Of a DNA stretch of 64,000 nucleotides, positions 59,641 to 64,000 are shown piece by piece. Below the pieces are notes generated by a model. It made no database searches, was not told the origin of the DNA, and was given only the letters and a program-made list of their open reading frames with translations. This DNA comes from Setaria digitata (lineage: Eukaryota; Nematoda; Chromadorea; Rhabditida; Setariidae). The first letter of the stretch is position 1. The number at the start of each line of letters is the position of its first letter. A program made the position numbers and the translations under genes. The stretch is taken from contig RCAB01000235.1 of the NCBI GenBank assembly GCA_003640385.1, positions 1 through 64,000 on the forward strand, given 5' to 3'.

Positions 59641-61954
59641 ACCCGAGAATTCCGGGATTATTCGGGAGTTTTGACACTCCCAGAAATCTTCTGAACATTA
59701 TCCCCGAAAATCTTAACATGGACTTACGCGATATTCCAAAATGCACCAATATAATAGGTACGAATATTCCGTTAAATCCTTAGAATTCTGGTATGTTGAT
59801 TCTTGTGATGTTAGTTAGTTGGAATGAAATTAATTAGCCTCATTAAAATCTCACTGTAGTACTCTTTCCGTTATTACACTTACGAACTTTGTAGTTTTTT
59901 CAGTAAGAAAGAAACTATACGCAACTCAAATATTGCAATATTTATTATAATTGAAGATCAATCAAATCCCCCCGAAATGATCCGTCACCCTTTCATTAGG
60001 GAACGCTTACACGCTTAGAACACTTATACGCATACTATCCTTTCTTTTGTGTAAAAAAAAGCTTTTTACGCCATCCAAACAGGTAGTTATTATCTTGCAT
60101 TAAACTTATACATTATTTCCGCGTTTACTTCTGTTGTATTTTTACGTTGTCCGTTATTTCACGTCATGTATGAAAATCGTTTAATTGTTCCCATTTTATT
60201 AAAATGATATCTTAAAAAAAAAAAAAAGAAAAAATAGAAAATATCAATGTACCAAAATACAAGAAACGACTAGTAATGTTTTGATGTGGCGTATAGAACT
60301 ATAAAAAAAAAATTGCAATTTTTTGAAAATGACTGTTATGAAATTCAGTATTTCATCCTAATATTACTGTTAAAATGTTAGAGAATGTATGAATTCGCAG
60401 TTATCATTTGTTTGTTAAAATTTAATGTGAAATGATTGATCGACATCGATTGATTCAGTCGATCCAATTCACGAATAATGTCAATCACTTGGTAGAAAAA
60501 ATTGACTGTATTCACAAATGTTATTCATTTTCTTCAGAAAGAGACATTTAAAATGTTAACATAGTATTAATCATCTTGAAAACAAATTAGCACTTATCAT
60601 TACTTTTTTTAATTGTAATTGGAATTCATTTTTCCCAGAAATACCAAAAATATTCGATTAATATTATTTCGACGGATTAAGTACTGTAATTATTTGTTGC
60701 AATGCATGCATATTTTATCAGTTAAAATCAAGACAAATAGTCTATTATTATCAAGAAAAAAAGAATTATTTTGAAAAGAAATTGATAGTAAAAAAAAAAG
60801 AGGGAAGAAAAAAATGTTCAAATGATTGTAATGCGAAAGCAATAAATAGCCTTCAAATTAGCCGTCTTGCATTGAACTACATTTAACATTTAGGAATTAA
60901 AAATTCTTTTCTTTCTTTCTTTCATACAACTTTTTTTTTCTTTTATCGTAAAAGAAAAAGAAAGGAGAAGAAAATAAAAGCTGGTGATCGATGTTTCACC
61001 TCAAATCAATATTGATTTAAAAAAAAAAAAAAAAAAGATTTAAATTAATTATTTCCAATTATTTTCTTTCGCACGCAGTGGAAACTTTTTGTAAATTTTA
61101 GATATCTAAAGAATGAACGAAATGGAAAAGAAAAGAAAAAGAAAATGAATGTATCGGTAAGAAATGCTTAAAATGCAATTGAGGCAAAAATTTAATTTAG
61201 AAAAGAAGAAAAAGAAAGAAAAAGGAATAAAACAACCAAAGGAATGAATGAAACTAAGTTAGCATTTTATCAAATAGCATGATTAATGCTATATTTCAAA
61301 AAAAAAGTTCGATAAAATGTTCAATTTCATACTTTTGTTTCATCTAACCAAAGGGGCATTAAATAACTGATAAAAGCTTAGCATTTTATCAAAATTTTCA
61401 TCAGTTATAGCTATGAAAAAGAAAAAAAGAGAGTCAATACAAGAATATCTTGCAGTGATATGAATGAATTATGAAGGATTTGGAGAATTTGGATAGGTAG
61501 CTAAAATTAGACCGTTTATTCTGAGAAAAATAAGCGAAACTTTAGCGAAGTGATTTGATTTGATTTCATCAACTGACATTATTCATGCTGAAAAAAGATA
61601 CATACATGCCTGATTACCGTAACTGCTTGGACAAAGGTCAAGGAAAATCACCCTTGAATAATCATCACTTCAGAAAGGAATACATCACCGAATTAATTAA
61701 GAGCAAGGTGTGTTGCCGCAACCACTGACCCATTCTCCTCCACATATATATATTATTATAATTCAATCAGGAAAAAAGATGTCAGTTTTGATAAAAAGAT
61801 TAAAAAGGAAGTCAATCTAGCCCAGTAATGAAAGTAATGGAACTTTATGTTTGTTATTTTATAGATGAAGAGCAATCAGATTAATCAGCTACTTAATTTC
61901 TATATTTATACTTTTACCAGTGGTTTAAGATAACAATTTATCTCTTTGTAAGAT
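59641..61954. other. Intergenic region between CDF start and chitinase-like 3' end
   Basis: Apart from the hairpin near 59640 it is AT-rich sequence with many A and T runs. It should contain the CDF promoter and the chitinase-like 3' UTR. No gene seen. Confidence 0.5.
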
Positions 61955-63982
61955 TTACTTTTCTTTTTCCACTTCCATTACCTTACTTTCTATAGCAGCT
62001 TTGGCTGCTTTTATCAACGGATATCTTCCACGTTTACATACACCCTGAAATAATTAAAATAATCAAAAAATAATTAACGAACGATTAATTATGTTAGTTT
62101 TCTGAAATAATGCTCAAAAAGATGTATACACTCTGAAGTACTTAAGAGAATTTTGCAAAGTAAAACACGCATATTCTGAAATAATTAGCAAACAACTGAT
62201 TGTGATAGCTTTGTAAAACAATGGATAATTAAAAGGATATGAGGCAAGCCAATATGATAATGTTATAAAATATTTAAAATAATACCATATAATCATCAGA
62301 TGCCAGATCGTATATCATAATACCAGCCAAGTTATATGCTCTTATATAGCTTGCCTTCGAGAACATTGTTATCGGATCCTCAAAACCCAGCCACTGTCGA
62401 TCATCACCGTAAATGTATGCCGATCGTGTCTTCTCGTCAAACAAATATTTATATTTTCCTGTTTTTGCTAAATTACATACCTTAAAAAGACATTTTGATG
62501 GAATAAATACAAGAAATTGGAAATATTAAAGAGTAAATAATAACAATAGAAAAGAGAAATTCTTTTTTTTGCCACAAAATGATCAGCTTATATCATTTCT
62601 TTTCTTTCATTATCAAAGTTATAAAAATTTCAAAAAAGAAGTTTTTTCACTTGCAATATATGTATTATATAGCTCTTCTGAAACTGTCAATTTTATTAAG
62701 ACTAAGACTAACCTCAGCTTAATATTAGTTAATAATTCTTGGATTATTTTTGAAATTTTCCAAACATTGAAATCACTTTTTGCTCTTGGAATATATGAGA
62801 TTAAAACTAAAAAAATTAAATGAATAAGAAAATTTTATATCAAAAAAGGAGAGAGATTACCTTAGAAAATGGATAGGTAACACCAAGAGATGCATGTCCA
62901 GTAGCTGGAGCGTAAAGGAAATGAAGATATTTGGTAAGAAGCGTGTAACCACGTCCGTACGTGGGTATACCGAATACGGTCTTATTAGCCCATAAACCTT
63001 TCCTAAGCCAATGTTGCGTCGAATAGTCCTGCAATGATAACTGCATCATATCATATCATATCATGTTCCACTAAAAAAAGAATGAATTGCAAATTATCGC
63101 ACTTTATATAATATTTCGCATTCATTCAGTTTGTAAATGATGATTAATTTTAGTTCCATTTTAAATTTTCCACCAAGTCATGTCAAGTTCCATTAAAAAA
63201 ATGAATTAATTACAAATTATTGAATCCATTTTATCCAATTTTTCAAATTCATTCAATTTACAAATGTTAATTACTTTTAGTTTCATTTCAAATTTCTTCA
63301 TCATACCATTATTAGTATCATGAAAAAAAGAAATGGATCAATTTACAAATTACCGAATTCATTTTTGCGAATATTCCAAATTCATACAGCTTATGAAATA
63401 ATGGTGCATTAAAACCTGTCCAAGGTTGTTGAAGCTTATTGTACATATGGAAATCATAATTCATAATTTGAACATAATCTAAATATCTGCAAGAAAAAGT
63501 AAATTATTCTTCTATTTATTTTACATGTTTTTTCCTCTATCTCTGTCTTTTTTTTCGAAAATAATTTAGGCTATTTTTAAATAACCAATAATTGCCTAAA
63601 ATTAACCATTCTTATTCTCATGTATGATTCCATTCAAGTAGTTAATTATGATCACTATGATTTTTCTAATTATACTATAAATAATAAGCATTAGTTAATT
63701 TTTCTGTTTTTTTTTTTTAAAAATTAAAGAAATTTAGTGATGAATTGGAGGCAAGGTCAGCTAGCAAATTAATAATACAAACACACACACACACCAGTAA
63801 GGTTTAATTTCCTACTGAATAGACTACTGAGGATAACAAAATAAAAGATTAAATTAATTATGAAAGAATAACTTGTTCAACGATTTCACATCATATGCTT
63901 TATCAACGATTATAGCAGGCGCAGCAACTGCTAAGCTTAACAATAAATTAGATTTAGCCTGATTTAAACTTTCTCGTAATTC
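61955..63982 (-). CDS. Glycosyl hydrolase 18 (chitinase-like), C-terminal part
   Basis: Family 18 enzymes hydrolyse chitin or bind it as chitolectins. Five exons (63982-63873, 63486-63354, 63028-62861, 62480-62286, 62044-61955) join in phase to 231 residues; the 5' exons, including the catalytic DGxDxDWE motif, lie beyond the right edge, so activity cannot be judged. Visible barrel elements: ELRESLNQAKSNLLLSLAVA (strand 3 and helix), KYLDYVQIMNYDFHMYN with the family's M-N-Y-D, FNAPLF, WLRKGLWANKTVFGIPTYGR, RSAYIYGDDRQWLGFEDP, and YNLAGIMIYDLASDDYMG with the closing CKRGRYPLIKA. It resembles nematode secreted chitinases. Its second intron in view holds decayed copies of the preceding exon end. 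Confidence 0.9.
63066..63425. repeat. Three tandem copies spanning a chitinase-like exon end
   Basis: Units begin near 63066, 63188 and 63318 (spacing 122 and 130 bp). The last copy includes the real splice donor at 63352-63353 and the 3' part of that exon; the other two lie wholly in the intron. Shared order on the plus strand: AAAAAAAxxAATxxATT, xCAAATTAxxG, CAAATTCATxCAxxTTxxxAAAT. Confidence 0.6.
63778..63795. repeat. Short AC microsatellite
   Basis: Nine AC units inside the chitinase-like intron between 63487 and 63872. Confidence 0.85.
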
Positions 63983-64000
63983 CTAAAAAAAAAAAGAAAA

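Noticed and set aside
1..64000. Autonomous transposon, retroelement or viral genes
   Set aside because: No reverse transcriptase, transposase, integrase or capsid-like reading frame was recognised on either strand.
1..64000. Bacterial-type features such as CRISPR arrays, operons with Shine-Dalgarno sites or endosymbiont inserts
   Set aside because: All supported genes are spliced and eukaryotic; no bacterial-like coding stretch was found.

Overview
The window looks like nuclear DNA of a nematode, most likely a clade III (spirurid/filarial) species. It is very AT-rich with many homopolymers. Conserved genes are split into small exons with GT..AG introns whose acceptors are mostly TTTCAG/TTGCAG-like. 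Several start codons lie only 2-8 nt after an unpaired acceptor, which is what spliced-leader trans-splicing needs. A 25-base run of N inside an AAT repeat (42112-42136) marks a scaffold gap. The genus is an inference; nothing here names it.

Layout. Minus strand, left to right: 5' part of ARL6/BBS3 (55-1198, C-terminus off the left edge); EMC7 (3169-4482); ARPC4/arx-6 (5274-6946); PNPO (10511-12928). Plus strand: two paralogous secreted ten-cysteine, Ly6-like genes (15036-16715 and 18354-20493) and a dead exon of a third copy (20809-20870). Minus strand again: a MADF-domain protein (21664-26022); a CDK5 activator of the p35/cdka-1 type (30039-40089) with introns over 3 kb; a Mn-type CDF cation transporter (55285-59343); and the C-terminal part of a GH18 chitinase-like gene (61955-63982, start off the right edge). 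All reading frames were joined exon by exon, and the exon phases agree across every junction of these genes.

Less certain: a short broken gene just upstream of the CDK5 activator (about 40490-41438, minus); a plus-strand gene of unknown function starting at 49551; orphan coding-like segments at 52654-52744, 53562-53912 and 59427-59640; and a tRNA-derived, SINE-like element near 8508.

The genes mostly serve unrelated housekeeping and neuronal roles: ciliary GTPase, ER membrane insertion, actin branching, vitamin B6, transcription, CDK5 signalling, metal transport and chitin turnover. The only co-expression hint is ARPC4 followed 792 nt later by EMC7 on the same strand, both with spliced-leader-like acceptors. 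The long gene-poor stretches (26.0-30.0, 41.5-49.5, 50-55 and 59.4-61.9 kb) hold microsatellites and many decayed local tandem duplications of about 50-260 bp. In two genes (CDF and GH18) such duplications carry an exon end with its splice donor into the intron. That recurring pattern, and the cysteine-rich gene cluster, are the most notable things seen.
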